DNA from: Streptococcus pneumoniae
Lineage (GTDB): Bacteria > Bacillota > Bacilli > Lactobacillales > Streptococcaceae
Direction of reading: 5' to 3'
NCBI RefSeq assembly: GCF_001113365.1
Contig: NZ_CKYA01000009.1
Span: 12,338-76,337, forward strand
DNA: 64,000 nucleotides
Positions 40,989-48,709 of this stretch are shown one piece after another (positions within the stretch are counted from its first letter, which is position 1; the number at the start of each line of letters is the position of its first letter). The notes beneath the pieces are model-generated. The model searched no databases. It was given only the letters and a program-made list of their open reading frames with translations, and was not told where the DNA came from. Position numbers and translations under genes: made by a program.

Positions 40989-41146
40989 TTATACTCAATC
41001 AATGAAAATCAAAGAACAAACTAGGAAACTAGCCGCAGGCTGCTCAAAACACTGTTTTGAGGTTGTATATAAGACTGACGAAGTCAGTCTTATATATACG
41101 GCAAGGCGACGTTGACGTGGTTTGAAGAGATTTTTGAAGAGTATTA
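40989..41146 (-). repeat. BOX element (boxA, boxB-like and boxC parts, read on minus strand)
   Basis: The right end contains ACGGCAAGGCGACGTTGACG and GTGGTTTGAAGAGATTTTT, the reverse of boxA. The middle AAGACTGACGAAGTCAGTCTT palindrome is the boxB-type part. The left end, TGAAAATCAAAG then AACTAGGAAACTAGCCGCAG, is boxC. It abuts the uraA stop codon. BOX elements mark S. pneumoniae/S. mitis genomes and form stable RNA structures. Confidence 0.85.
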
Positions 41147-42427
41147 GTCTTTATTTTCATATGGCAAGATCAAGTTCAAGATGATTCCTGTCATGGCTGA
41201 TAGGGCAGTACCTGAAAGTGTAACTGGACCAAGTTTAAGGATAGCTCCTCCAAGTCCAAGGACCAACATAGCACTTGCGATGATTAGATTTCGCATTTGA
41301 GCGAAATCAACACGTTCTTTGATCAAGACTTTCAAACCGTTGCTGGCGATAACTCCATAGAGAAGGATTGACATGCCACCAAGAACAGAGTTTGGAATAG
41401 TTGAAATCAAGGCAGTGAATTTACCAAGGAAGCTGAGGGCAATCGCGATAAAGGCAGCGTTACGGATAACTGAGACAGAAGCGATACGAGTCATACCGAT
41501 AACCCCTGTATTTTCTCCGTAAGTTGTATTGGCTGGTCCACCAAGGAAGGCAGAAACAGAAGTTGCGATACCGTCACCAAGAAGAGTACGGTGAAGACCC
41601 GGTTCTTTCAAGAATTGACGGCCACAGATTTGACCCAAAACAGTATGGTCTCCGATATGTTCAGAAATTGTTACGATAGCGATTGGCAAGATGGCAATAG
41701 TTTCTGGACCAAAGTAAAGATTGTACTCTTTAAAGGCACCACCTGTGTTAAATGGCAAGTAGAAACCAGGAATTTCAAACCAGTTAGCTTCTAGGACAGG
41801 CGTAAAGTCAACCAAGCCAAGAGTTAGTGCGAAGAGGTAACCACCGATAATGGCAAAGAGGAATGGAATGATTCGTAGGAAGCCTTTTCCTTTTGTATTG
41901 ATAAAGGCAGCAATCAAGAAAGTAACAACGGCTACAAGAGCATTTTTCCAATTTCCATCTGCTACAAGACCTGCATTGGTAACAGCTGAGCCTGCAAGTC
42001 CAAGACCGATAACGATGATCATAGGTCCGATGATGATTGGTGGCAAGAGTTTATCAATCCATTTTGTACCTGCAAAACGAACACCAGCAGCCACAAGGAC
42101 ATAGACCAAACCAGTCAAGATAACCCCTGTTTGGGCAGCAGATACATCACCACCCATTTCTTTCATAGCCAGTGACATTGCTGTGATAAAGGCAAATGAA
42201 GAACCTAGATAAACTGGAACTTTAAAACCAGTACATACCATGTAAATCAGTGTTCCGATACCTGATGCAAAGAGGGCAACAGATACAGGCATTCCCAAAA
42301 TCAATGGTACCAAGATGGTCGCACCAAACATGGCGAAAACGTGTTGGAAACTAAGGAGAATTCCTTTTCCAGCCGAAGGACGTTGGTCAACGTCTAGTAA
42401 CAAATCAACAGTTGATTCTTGTTTCAT
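41144..42427 (-). CDS. uraA: Uracil permease (UraA/PyrP)
   Basis: 427 residues from the ATG at 42427, chosen because AGTGAGG lies 5 nt upstream; an ATG at 42463 is inside the leader hairpin. Twelve or more membrane segments of the nucleobase-ascorbate/uracil symporter family are visible. The signature QICGRQF...LLGDGIATS and AFLGGPANTTYGENTGVIG regions bind uracil. It imports uracil for salvage, paired with the pyr genes. Its leader carries a PyrR-type attenuator, so it should be shut down when uridine nucleotides are high. The stop codon touches a BOX element. Confidence 0.92.
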   Translation of the reverse strand: MKQESTVDLLLDVDQRPSAGKGILLSFQHVFAMFGATILVPLILGMPVSVALFASGIGTLIYMVCTGFKVPVYLGSSFAFITAMSLAMKEMGGDVSAAQTGVILTGLVYVLVAAGVRFAGTKWIDKLLPPIIIGPMIIVIGLGLAGSAVTNAGLVADGNWKNALVAVVTFLIAAFINTKGKGFLRIIPFLFAIIGGYLFALTLGLVDFTPVLEANWFEIPGFYLPFNTGGAFKEYNLYFGPETIAILPIAIVTISEHIGDHTVLGQICGRQFLKEPGLHRTLLGDGIATSVSAFLGGPANTTYGENTGVIGMTRIASVSVIRNAAFIAIALSFLGKFTALISTIPNSVLGGMSILLYGVIASNGLKVLIKERVDFAQMRNLIIASAMLVLGLGGAILKLGPVTLSGTALSAMTGIILNLILPYENKD

Positions 42428-42439
42428 ATAAACCTCACT

Positions 42440-42583
42440 TTTGGGCATCAAAAAAGAGCCCATTATTTTACAGCAATAGGCCCTCAGAGTAAGACTTCTC
42501 TAAAATCTAGACTTTAAAGAGTTTCAAGTATTTCTGCGTCTTCGTCACCTCACGGGATGACATTAAAAACCTTTGCTTAGGAT
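42440..42583 (-). promoter_or_regulatory. PyrR-controlled attenuator of uraA
   Basis: On the minus strand the leader has GTCATCCCGTGAGGTGACG (42543-42561) with the PyrR-binding core CCCGTGAGG. The terminator hairpin with arms CCTATT/AATGGG and TTTTTT follows before the ribosome site (about 42449-42484). Confidence 0.82.
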
Positions 42584-42612
42584 AGTATAGCAGAAAAAAA
42601 TGATTTTGTAAA
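42584..42612 (-). promoter_or_regulatory. uraA promoter overlapping the rsmG terminator
   Basis: On the minus strand TTTACA, 17 bp, TATACT. The -35 is the loop and arm of the hairpin that ends rsmG transcription. Confidence 0.7.
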
Positions 42613-42622
42613 TCATTTTTTC
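42593..42622 (-). terminator. rsmG terminator
   Basis: AAAAAATGATTT-aca-AAATCATTTTTT is a symmetric hairpin with A and T tracts, so it may work on both strands. Confidence 0.8.
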
Positions 42623-42699
42623 CCGAGCCTAAAAATAAAAGAGCGAGGCTGATTTTGTAAATCATTTTTTCCCGAGCCTAAAAATAAAAGAGCGAGGCT
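42602..42699. repeat. 49-bp tandem duplication downstream of rsmG
   Basis: The unit starting GATTTTGTAAATCATTTTTT recurs at 42602 and 42651; a partial third copy starts at 42700. Each unit carries the terminator arm and a TGTAAA (-35 complement). Confidence 0.9.
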
Positions 42700-42729
42700 G
42701 ACTTTGTAAATATTTTTTTACTTAAAAAT

Positions 42730-43443
42730 TTAAAGCGGGCGTTTATTTGGCATGCCAGCCTTTCTTGGGTATTTGTTAGGCGTTTCCTTTTTCTTTTCTA
42801 CCACTGTGATATAACGCGGATCTCCATTTGGTAGGGCGTAGCTGAGATTGTCTTCTACTTTACTAAAAAGGAGATTGAGGGCATTCTTAGCTTCTAATAA
42901 TTCCTCAGGCGCATTGCTGGCCTTGAGTGCCAATAGTTTTCCACCAACCTTAAGGTAGGGAATAGTCAATTCAGATAGGATCTGCATACGGGCAACCGCA
43001 CGAGCTGTTACAAAATCATATTGGGCACGGAAGTTCTTGTCTTGGGCTAAGTCTTCTGCACGTCCATGGTAGAAATGAACACCATCCAAATCCAGCTCCT
43101 GAGCCAATAGTTGGAGGAAGTTGATGCGCTTATTGAGTGAATCGATGATGGTCACATCTAGCTGAGGATAGAGAATTTTCATCGGCAGACTAGGAAATCC
43201 TGCCCCAGCTCCAATATCAAGAAGTTTGATAGTTTCATTTGAAATCAAGCCTTGAAGGATGGGTGCAATCGAATCGTAAAAATGTTTGAGATAAACTTCA
43301 TCCTTGTCCGTAATAGCTGTTAAATTAATCTTTTCATTCCACTCGACCAAGAGTTCAAAATAACGTTCAAATTGTTCTTTTTGCTGGTCCGAAAGTGGAA
43401 TATTTTGCTCGGAAAGCAAGTTGTAAAATGTTTCTGGTTTCAT
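42730..43443 (-). CDS. rsmG: 16S rRNA (guanine527-N7)-methyltransferase RsmG
   Basis: 237 residues from the ATG at 43443 with AAGGAAA upstream. The Rossmann SAM site LLDIGAGAGFPSLPMKI is near residue 70, followed by VTARAVARM, typical of RsmG (GidB). It methylates G527 of 16S rRNA in the decoding centre. Loss gives low-level streptomycin resistance in other bacteria. It diverges from lemA. Confidence 0.95.
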   Translation of the reverse strand: MKPETFYNLLSEQNIPLSDQQKEQFERYFELLVEWNEKINLTAITDKDEVYLKHFYDSIAPILQGLISNETIKLLDIGAGAGFPSLPMKILYPQLDVTIIDSLNKRINFLQLLAQELDLDGVHFYHGRAEDLAQDKNFRAQYDFVTARAVARMQILSELTIPYLKVGGKLLALKASNAPEELLEAKNALNLLFSKVEDNLSYALPNGDPRYITVVEKKKETPNKYPRKAGMPNKRPL

Positions 43444-43492
43444 AGTTATTTCCTTCTTTAGTATCATCTTATTTTACCACAATCATAAAAAA

Positions 43493-43501
43493 TTTGATAT
43501 A
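43493..43501 (+). promoter_or_regulatory. Extended -10 promoter of lemA-htpX
   Basis: TGATATACT lies 35 bp before the lemA ATG. Confidence 0.55.
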
Positions 43502-43536
43502 CTGGTACTAATCTAAAAGTAGAAAGGACTTATATA

Positions 43537-44097
43537 ATGACTTGGATTATTCTTGGAGTTATCGCTCTTATTGTTATTTTTGTGATTGTTAGCTATAACG
43601 GTTTGGTTAAAAATCGTATGCAAACCAAGGAGGCTTGGAGCCAGATTGATGTTCAGTTGAAACGTCGAAATGATCTCTTGCCAAACTTGATTGAGACTGT
43701 AAAGGGTTATGCCAAATATGAAGGTTCTACCCTTGAAAAGGTGGCAAAACTACGTAACCAAGTGGCGGCAGCGACTTCACCAGCAGAAGCTATGAAAGCT
43801 AGTGATGCCCTCACTCGTCAGGTTTCAGGTATTTTTGCAGTTGCAGAAAGCTATCCAGATTTGAAAGCTAGTGCAAACTTTGTTAAATTGCAAGAGGAGT
43901 TGACAAACACAGAAAATAAAATTTCTTACTCTCGTCAACTTTATAACAGTGTTGTCAGCAACTACAATGTAAAATTAGAAACTTTCCCAAGCAATATTAT
44001 CGCTGGAATGTTTGGATTTAAAGCAGCAGATTTCCTTCAAACACCAGAAGAGGAAAAGGCAGTTCCTAAAGTTGATTTTAGCGGTTTAGGTGACTAA
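43537..44097 (+). CDS. lemA: LemA family membrane protein
   Basis: 186 residues with AAAGGAC upstream. One N-terminal membrane helix (about 2-22) is followed by a four-helix domain with YNGLVKNRMQTKEAWSQIDVQLKRRNDLLPNLIETVKGY, parts of the LemA signature. LemA proteins are often next to HtpX, as here. The role is unclear but linked to membrane protein quality control. It overlaps or closely joins htpX. Confidence 0.93.
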   Translation: MTWIILGVIALIVIFVIVSYNGLVKNRMQTKEAWSQIDVQLKRRNDLLPNLIETVKGYAKYEGSTLEKVAKLRNQVAAATSPAEAMKASDALTRQVSGIFAVAESYPDLKASANFVKLQEELTNTENKISYSRQLYNSVVSNYNVKLETFPSNIIAGMFGFKAADFLQTPEEEKAVPKVDFSGLGD

Positions 44098-44098
44098 G

Positions 44099-44998
44099 AT
44101 GTTGTTTGATCAAATTGCAAGCAATAAACGAAAAACCTGGATTTTGTTGCTGGTATTTTTCCTACTCTTAGCTCTTGTTGGCTATGCGGTTGGTTACCTC
44201 TTTATGCGGTCTGGGCTTGGCGGTTTGGTTATCGCACTGATTATCGGCTTTATCTATGCCTTGTCCATGATTTTTCAATCGACAGAGATTGTCATGTCCA
44301 TGAACGGGGCGCGTGAGGTTGATGAGCAAACGGCACCAGATCTCTACCATGTAGTAGAAGATATGGCTATGGTTGCTCAGATTCCTATGCCCCGTGTTTT
44401 CATCATTGATGATCCAGCCTTAAATGCCTTTGCGACAGGTTCTAACCCTCAAAACGCAGCGGTTGCTGCGACGTCAGGTCTCCTAGCTATCATGAATCGT
44501 GAAGAACTAGAAGCTGTTATGGGACATGAAGTCAGTCATATTCGTAATTATGATATCCGTATTTCGACTATTGCTGTCGCCCTTGCTAGTGCTATCACCA
44601 TGCTTTCTAGTATGGCAGGTCGTATGATGTGGTGGGGTGGATCAGGTCGCAGACGAAGTGACGATGATCGAGATGGAAATGGCTTAGAAATCATTATGCT
44701 CGTGGTTTCCCTGCTAGCTATTGTTCTGGCACCTCTCGCTGCAACCTTGGTGCAACTAGCTATTTCTCGTCAGAGGGAATTCCTAGCTGATGCTTCCAGT
44801 GTCGAGTTGACGCGCAATCCTCAAGGGATGATTAATGCTCTAGGTAAGTTGGATAATAGTAAACCAATGAGTCGTCCTATAGATGATGCCAGCAGTGCAC
44901 TTTATATCAATGATCCCAAGAAAGGTGGAGGGTTCCAAAAACTCTTTTATACCCACCCACCTATCTCAGAACGGATTGAACGTTTAAAACATATGTAA
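44099..44998 (+). CDS. htpX: Membrane zinc metalloprotease HtpX
   Basis: 299 residues from the ATG at 44099, selected because TTAGGTGA lies 6 nt upstream; a GTG at 44090 is in frame but lacks spacing. Two N-terminal helices, HExxH as MGHEVSHIRNYD at about 143, two further helices, and the third zinc ligand E in REFLADASSVELT. HtpX degrades damaged membrane proteins. The pair with lemA is conserved in streptococci. Confidence 0.94.
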   Translation: MLFDQIASNKRKTWILLLVFFLLLALVGYAVGYLFMRSGLGGLVIALIIGFIYALSMIFQSTEIVMSMNGAREVDEQTAPDLYHVVEDMAMVAQIPMPRVFIIDDPALNAFATGSNPQNAAVAATSGLLAIMNREELEAVMGHEVSHIRNYDIRISTIAVALASAITMLSSMAGRMMWWGGSGRRRSDDDRDGNGLEIIMLVVSLLAIVLAPLAATLVQLAISRQREFLADASSVELTRNPQGMINALGKLDNSKPMSRPIDDASSALYINDPKKGGGFQKLFYTHPPISERIERLKHM

Positions 44999-45002
44999 AA
45001 AG

Positions 45003-45029
45003 AATCCAGAGATCGTCTCTGGATTTTTG
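45003..45029 (+). terminator. Terminator of lemA-htpX
   Basis: AATCCAGAGA-tcg-TCTCTGGATT is followed by TTT. Confidence 0.9.
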
Positions 45030-45042
45030 CTATGTTGAAAAT

Positions 45043-46569
45043 TTATAAATCTTCTAAATTAACTACCTCCAGACCGTGTTCTGTTAAGCGATAGATGATT
45101 GAACAGACCTCTTTTAAGAAACGACGGTCATGCGAAACAGTAATGAGACCACCAGGATAAGTGGCAAAGAGTTTTCTGATTTCTGGTTGAGAAGTTGGAG
45201 AAAAGTTTCGTGTGGGCTCATCCAGAAGGAGAAAGTTTGGTTTGCACAAGACTAAATTCAAAAGCAGGAGTTTTCCCTGTTGTCCACCAGATAAGGAGCG
45301 AATTTGATGCTGCATTTCTGGATAACTGAAATTGAGACTGGCTAAGTGAGATTGGATTTTCTGCAGTTCCTCTTTTTCCCCAGTTTTGTTTAGATAGGCG
45401 ATTGGGGATAAATCCAATTGCAGTTTTTTATGGTAATCTTGTGGCATATAACCAAGCGAAATTTCTCTTTTGGCGCTAAGCAGTTGTTGCAACTTTGCTA
45501 GCAGAGTCGATTTTCCAATACCATTTTGGCCGATAATACCGATTTTTTCTTGGCCACGGACAGTTAGTCGTAGTTCTTGAACCAAAACTCGGTCGCCAAT
45601 GGACAAATTTTCTTTTTCCAGTTGGATTAAGACTTTAGAAGTAGGTAATGGCTGTATATCTGAGAAGAAAAGTCTGATTTCTTCCTCTTCAAGTGGCTTT
45701 TGGGTCATGGACTGAGCTGTCTTTTCAAAGCGTTTTTCTTGAGAGAGAACATTTTTCATCTTTTTAGCTAATAGGCGTCCAGCAGTACTATCTTTGGTAG
45801 CTCGAAGTGCAGTTTCTACATTTTGCTTGACTCGTCGATGTTTTTCCATGGTTTTATCGTAGGCTCTTTGGTCGTTAGCAGCTTGCTGGCTTTGTTTGGC
45901 AAAATTAGCCTTTCGCTGGTCGCTATAGCTATCATAGTCTAAATGCTCTACTAGTGTTTCCGCTTCTTTACGGTGCTTGACCAGTCGCAAGTGGACAATA
46001 GTATCAGTCGTTTCAGAAAGAAAGTCTTCATCATGGGAAATGAAAATAACAGTTTGCCGAATCTTTCGAATCTGACCTTTTAGCCAATCAACCGTCTCAA
46101 GGTCCAGGTCATTTGAAGGTTCATCTAAAAATAGAATCTCAAAGAGTTTGGCTAACTCATGGATAAGCTGAATTTTCAAAGCTTCGCCCCCCGAAAGGCT
46201 CCCAATCTCTTGATCGCTAGCGAAACGGTCGCTATCAAAGTTCAACTCCTCAGCCAAACGATAAAGGATACTGTAGTCTAAATCAATAGAATCTAAAAAG
46301 AAGTAGTCGTGTAGAGTTTTCTTTTTCAGCTCCTCGGGAAGTTTTTGAGGAATATAGGCCAGTGACTGATAGTCAGACTGGATGTCTCCCTTGATAGTGA
46401 AATCAGGCAATGCTTCTCCCATTAAGGCTCGCAGCAATGTTGATTTGCCATTTCCTTCCTCTCCAATAATAGCTACCTTTTCCCCGTCTTGGATGATCAT
46501 GCTGAGGTCAGAGACAAGGTCTCGTAAATCTTTGTTTTGTGTGATGGTCAGGTGATTGATTTTTATCAT
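45043..46569 (-). CDS. ABC-F family ATPase
   Basis: 508 residues from the ATG at 46569; AGAAAGGG upstream supports it over the ATG at 46602. There are two ABC domains and no membrane helices. Walker A GEEGNGKST (about 38) and GQNGIGKST (about 350), signature SLSGGEALK and SLSGGQQGK, and Walker B LFLDEPSNDLD and LLDEPTRN. The linker between the domains (about 190-290) is basic and helical. ABC-F proteins bind the ribosomal E site; some protect against antibiotics. The leader resembles an attenuator, so inducible expression by a translation inhibitor is likely. Target drug not determined. Confidence 0.88.
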   Translation of the reverse strand: MIKINHLTITQNKDLRDLVSDLSMIIQDGEKVAIIGEEGNGKSTLLRALMGEALPDFTIKGDIQSDYQSLAYIPQKLPEELKKKTLHDYFFLDSIDLDYSILYRLAEELNFDSDRFASDQEIGSLSGGEALKIQLIHELAKLFEILFLDEPSNDLDLETVDWLKGQIRKIRQTVIFISHDEDFLSETTDTIVHLRLVKHRKEAETLVEHLDYDSYSDQRKANFAKQSQQAANDQRAYDKTMEKHRRVKQNVETALRATKDSTAGRLLAKKMKNVLSQEKRFEKTAQSMTQKPLEEEEIRLFFSDIQPLPTSKVLIQLEKENLSIGDRVLVQELRLTVRGQEKIGIIGQNGIGKSTLLAKLQQLLSAKREISLGYMPQDYHKKLQLDLSPIAYLNKTGEKEELQKIQSHLASLNFSYPEMQHQIRSLSGGQQGKLLLLNLVLCKPNFLLLDEPTRNFSPTSQPEIRKLFATYPGGLITVSHDRRFLKEVCSIIYRLTEHGLEVVNLEDL

Positions 46570-46603
46570 ATGATTGCCCTTTCTAGAATGTCGATTGTGC
46601 ATA

Positions 46604-46789
46604 ACAAAAAGCTCTACTTTACCTAGTAGAGCCCAAAGTCTATGTCAAAAAAAACTCTATTAACATGCCAGAAAAAGAGCATAAAAGAGCACACAAAAAG
46701 AGACAAAAACAAGATCTACTAAATAAAGGTTCTTTATTTGATAGACTTAGTTGTTCATGTCTCCCTTACCTCCGAGTATTAGTATCTTT
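46604..46789 (-). promoter_or_regulatory. Attenuator-like leader of the ABC-F gene with a 3-codon upstream ORF
   Basis: On the minus strand, a GGAGG ribosome site (46769-46773) precedes ATG-AAC-AAC-TAA (46747-46758). AAGTCTAT just after it (46741-46748) can pair with ATAGACTT (46636-46643). A terminator hairpin GCTCTACT/AGTAGAGC with TTTTT (46604-46632) follows. The layout fits ribosome-mediated attenuation. Confidence 0.6.
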
Positions 46790-46818
46790 ATACTATACCT
46801 TTAAGGAAATTTTGTCAA
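46790..46818 (-). promoter_or_regulatory. Promoter of the ABC-F leader
   Basis: On the minus strand TTGACA, 17 bp, TAGTAT. It lies about 32 bp before the mini-ORF. Confidence 0.75.
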
Positions 46819-46841
46819 CAGAAAACTGGAAATTCTATGCT

Positions 46842-47021
46842 CTAAAATCCAAAAACAGGTCCATAGAGACTTAGTACGTGTTTGACATGCTCGTAATGGA
46901 TTTTATCATAGTTTCGCCAAGCAGTGCGTGCTTGATTGTTTAGTTTTAGGCTACCCAGTCCAATCAGAGGACTGGTGGGTTGGTAAAATTTCTCAAGATC
47001 AATTAAGATACTGTTGTTCAA
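46842..47021 (-). CDS. 59-residue conserved-looking hypothetical protein
   Basis: Starts at the TTG at 47021, whose bases overlap the TGA of the upstream small gene (TTGA), so it is translationally coupled. The peptide (LIDLEKFYQPTSPLIGLGSL, then QARTAWRNYDKIHYEHV) has the composition of a real, small folded protein and no membrane segment. No family is recognised. It ends just before the ABC-F promoter. Confidence 0.6.
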   Translation of the reverse strand: MNNSILIDLEKFYQPTSPLIGLGSLKLNNQARTAWRNYDKIHYEHVKHVLSLYGPVFGF

Positions 47022-47158
47022 CTTTTCTGTTTTTTGAGCTCTTGCATAGTAGTGTTTAGCAGCTCTTGTAGTCGAATATCATCTGCCCTACCCTGTTTAC
47101 AGTTTTGGTAGCTTTTATTTAACTTGGATAGGAGTTGAATGAGTTTCTTGTCTTCCAT
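47018..47158 (-). CDS. 46-residue hypothetical protein
   Basis: From the ATG at 47158 with a GGAGGAT ribosome site. It encodes a charged helical protein (MEDKKLIQLLSKLNKSYQNC ... ELKKQKS), probably a small coiled coil. It overlaps the next small gene by 4 bp. A longer frame upstream lacks a ribosome site. Function unknown. Confidence 0.6.
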   Translation of the reverse strand: MEDKKLIQLLSKLNKSYQNCKQGRADDIRLQELLNTTMQELKKQKS

Positions 47159-47290
47159 GTGAGCATCCTCCTTGATCTGATGTACTCTTTCCCTATAGTA
47201 TAGCACTAAAAAACAAAAATATTATGGTAAATATGTTAAAAAATCGAATGTTAATTACAAAGTTTGGTGGGCTGATTTGTAGCCTTTTCA

Positions 47291-47299
47291 TGGTATAAT
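47291..47299 (+). promoter_or_regulatory. Extended -10 promoter of yceD-nth
   Basis: TGGTATAAT (TATAAT 47294-47299), 28 bp before the yceD ATG. Confidence 0.65.
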
Positions 47300-47327
47300 C
47301 AAGAGAGTAAATCTTTATGGAGGAAGT

Positions 47328-47870
47328 ATGAAATTAAATATTCAAGAAATTCGTAAGCAGTCTGAAGGCTTGCATTTTGAACAAACGTTAGACCTAGCCG
47401 CAGACCTGCGTGCACGTAATCAAGAAATTTTAGATGTAAAAGATATCCTTGCAGTTGGAAAAGTACAATACGAAGACCGTATGTATTTCTTAGATTATCA
47501 ACTATCTTATACCATTGTTCTTGCTTCAAGTCGCAGTATGGAGCCAGTTGAGTTAGTTGAATCTTATCCAGTCACGGAAGTTTTCATGGAAGGCGCAACT
47601 AACCAGCTAGATCAGGAAGTTTTAGACGATGATTTGGTCTTGCCTATCGAAAATGGAGAACTTGACCTTGCTGAGAGCGTGTCAGATAATATTCTGCTTA
47701 ATATCCCTATCAAGGTCTTGACGGCTGAAGAAGAAGCTGGTCAAGGATTTGTTTCAGGAAACGACTGGCAAATCATGACTGAGGAAGAATACCAAGCCCA
47801 ACAAGCAGTTAAGAAAGAAGAAAACAGTCCTTTTGCTGGCTTACAAGGACTATTTGACGGAGACGAATAA
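47328..47870 (+). CDS. yceD: DUF177 / YceD family protein
   Basis: 180 acidic residues with GGAGG upstream. The DUF177 pattern is present (FLDYQLSYTIVLASSRSMEPVE, then DLAESVSDNILLNIPIKVL). The family is linked to 23S rRNA metabolism in other bacteria and is usually encoded before rpmF; here it precedes nth instead. The stop TAA shares its last base with the nth ATG. Confidence 0.85.
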   Translation: MKLNIQEIRKQSEGLHFEQTLDLAADLRARNQEILDVKDILAVGKVQYEDRMYFLDYQLSYTIVLASSRSMEPVELVESYPVTEVFMEGATNQLDQEVLDDDLVLPIENGELDLAESVSDNILLNIPIKVLTAEEEAGQGFVSGNDWQIMTEEEYQAQQAVKKEENSPFAGLQGLFDGDE

Positions 47871-48499
47871 TGGTCTTGTCAAAAAAACGAGCACGAAAAG
47901 TGCTAGAAGAAATCATTGCTCTTTTTCCAGATGCCAAGCCCAGTCTTGATTTTACCAATCATTTTGAACTCTTGGTTGCGGTCATGTTGTCAGCTCAGAC
48001 AACGGATGCAGCAGTAAATAAGGCCACGCCAGGTCTCTTTGCTGCCTTTCCAACGCCGCAAGCCATGTCTGTAGCGACAGAGAGTGAGATTGCCTCACAC
48101 ATTTCTCGTTTGGGATTGTATCGGAATAAGGCTAAATTCCTTAAAAAATGTGCCCAACAGTTACTAGACGATTTTGACGGTCAAGTCCCTCAGACTCGTG
48201 AAGAATTAGAAAGTCTGGCAGGTGTTGGTCGCAAGACAGCCAACGTAGTTATGAGTGTGGGCTTTGGAATTCCAGCCTTTGCAGTCGATACTCATGTGGA
48301 GCGTATTTGTAAGCACCACGATATTGTCAAAAAATCAGCGACACCACTTGAGGTGGAAAAACGCGTCATGGATATTTTGCCACCGGAGCAGTGGTTAGCT
48401 GCCCATCAGGCCATGATTTATTTTGGAAGAGCCATTTGCCATCCTAAAAATCCAGAGTGTGACCAGTACCCACAGTTATATGACTTTAGTAATTTATAA
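47870..48499 (+). CDS. nth: Endonuclease III, incomplete Fe-S motif
   Basis: 209 residues. The helix-hairpin-helix (LESLAGVGRKTANVVMSVGFG, catalytic lysine near 120) and the catalytic aspartate (VDTHVERIC, D about 138) are intact, so it should remove oxidised pyrimidines and nick abasic sites. The C-terminal iron-sulfur motif is only C-x6-C (CHPKNPEC) and lacks the last two cysteines. It overlaps yceD by one base. Confidence 0.9.
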   Translation: MVLSKKRARKVLEEIIALFPDAKPSLDFTNHFELLVAVMLSAQTTDAAVNKATPGLFAAFPTPQAMSVATESEIASHISRLGLYRNKAKFLKKCAQQLLDDFDGQVPQTREELESLAGVGRKTANVVMSVGFGIPAFAVDTHVERICKHHDIVKKSATPLEVEKRVMDILPPEQWLAAHQAMIYFGRAICHPKNPECDQYPQLYDFSNL

Positions 48500-48522
48500 G
48501 TTAGGTTACCAAAAGTTTTTGC

Positions 48523-48551
48523 TTGATTTTAGGCCCGCTTTGTGCTATAGT
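48523..48551 (+). promoter_or_regulatory. Promoter of the pyrR-pyrB-carA operon
   Basis: TTGATT, 17 bp, TATAGT with an extended -10 (TGC before TATAGT). Confidence 0.7.
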
Positions 48552-48564
48552 ATTTGATAACTAA

Positions 48565-48700
48565 ATATTCCTTTAAACCTGTCCCGTGAGGCAGGCAAGG
48601 AGCGTGATAAAGTAGAAGGGTGAAGTCTATACTGTTAGCAGTTGGGCTCGCTTGGCTATACATTTCAAGTCTCCTTGTTTAAGGAGACTTTTCTTTTTGG
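48565..48700 (+). promoter_or_regulatory. PyrR attenuator before pyrR
   Basis: CCTGTCCCGTGAGGCAGG (48578-48595) is the PyrR-binding anti-antiterminator. The terminator hairpin AAGTCTCCTT-gttt-AAGGAGACTT with a T run lies at 48667-48698. UMP-loaded PyrR would favour termination. Confidence 0.92.
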
Positions 48701-48709
48701 AGGTTTGTC

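Noticed and set aside
46665..46874. 69-codon plus-strand ORF opposite the ABC-F leader
   Set aside because: It is very Lys/Arg-rich at first, lacks a ribosome site, and lies over the minus-strand promoter, mini-ORF and terminator.
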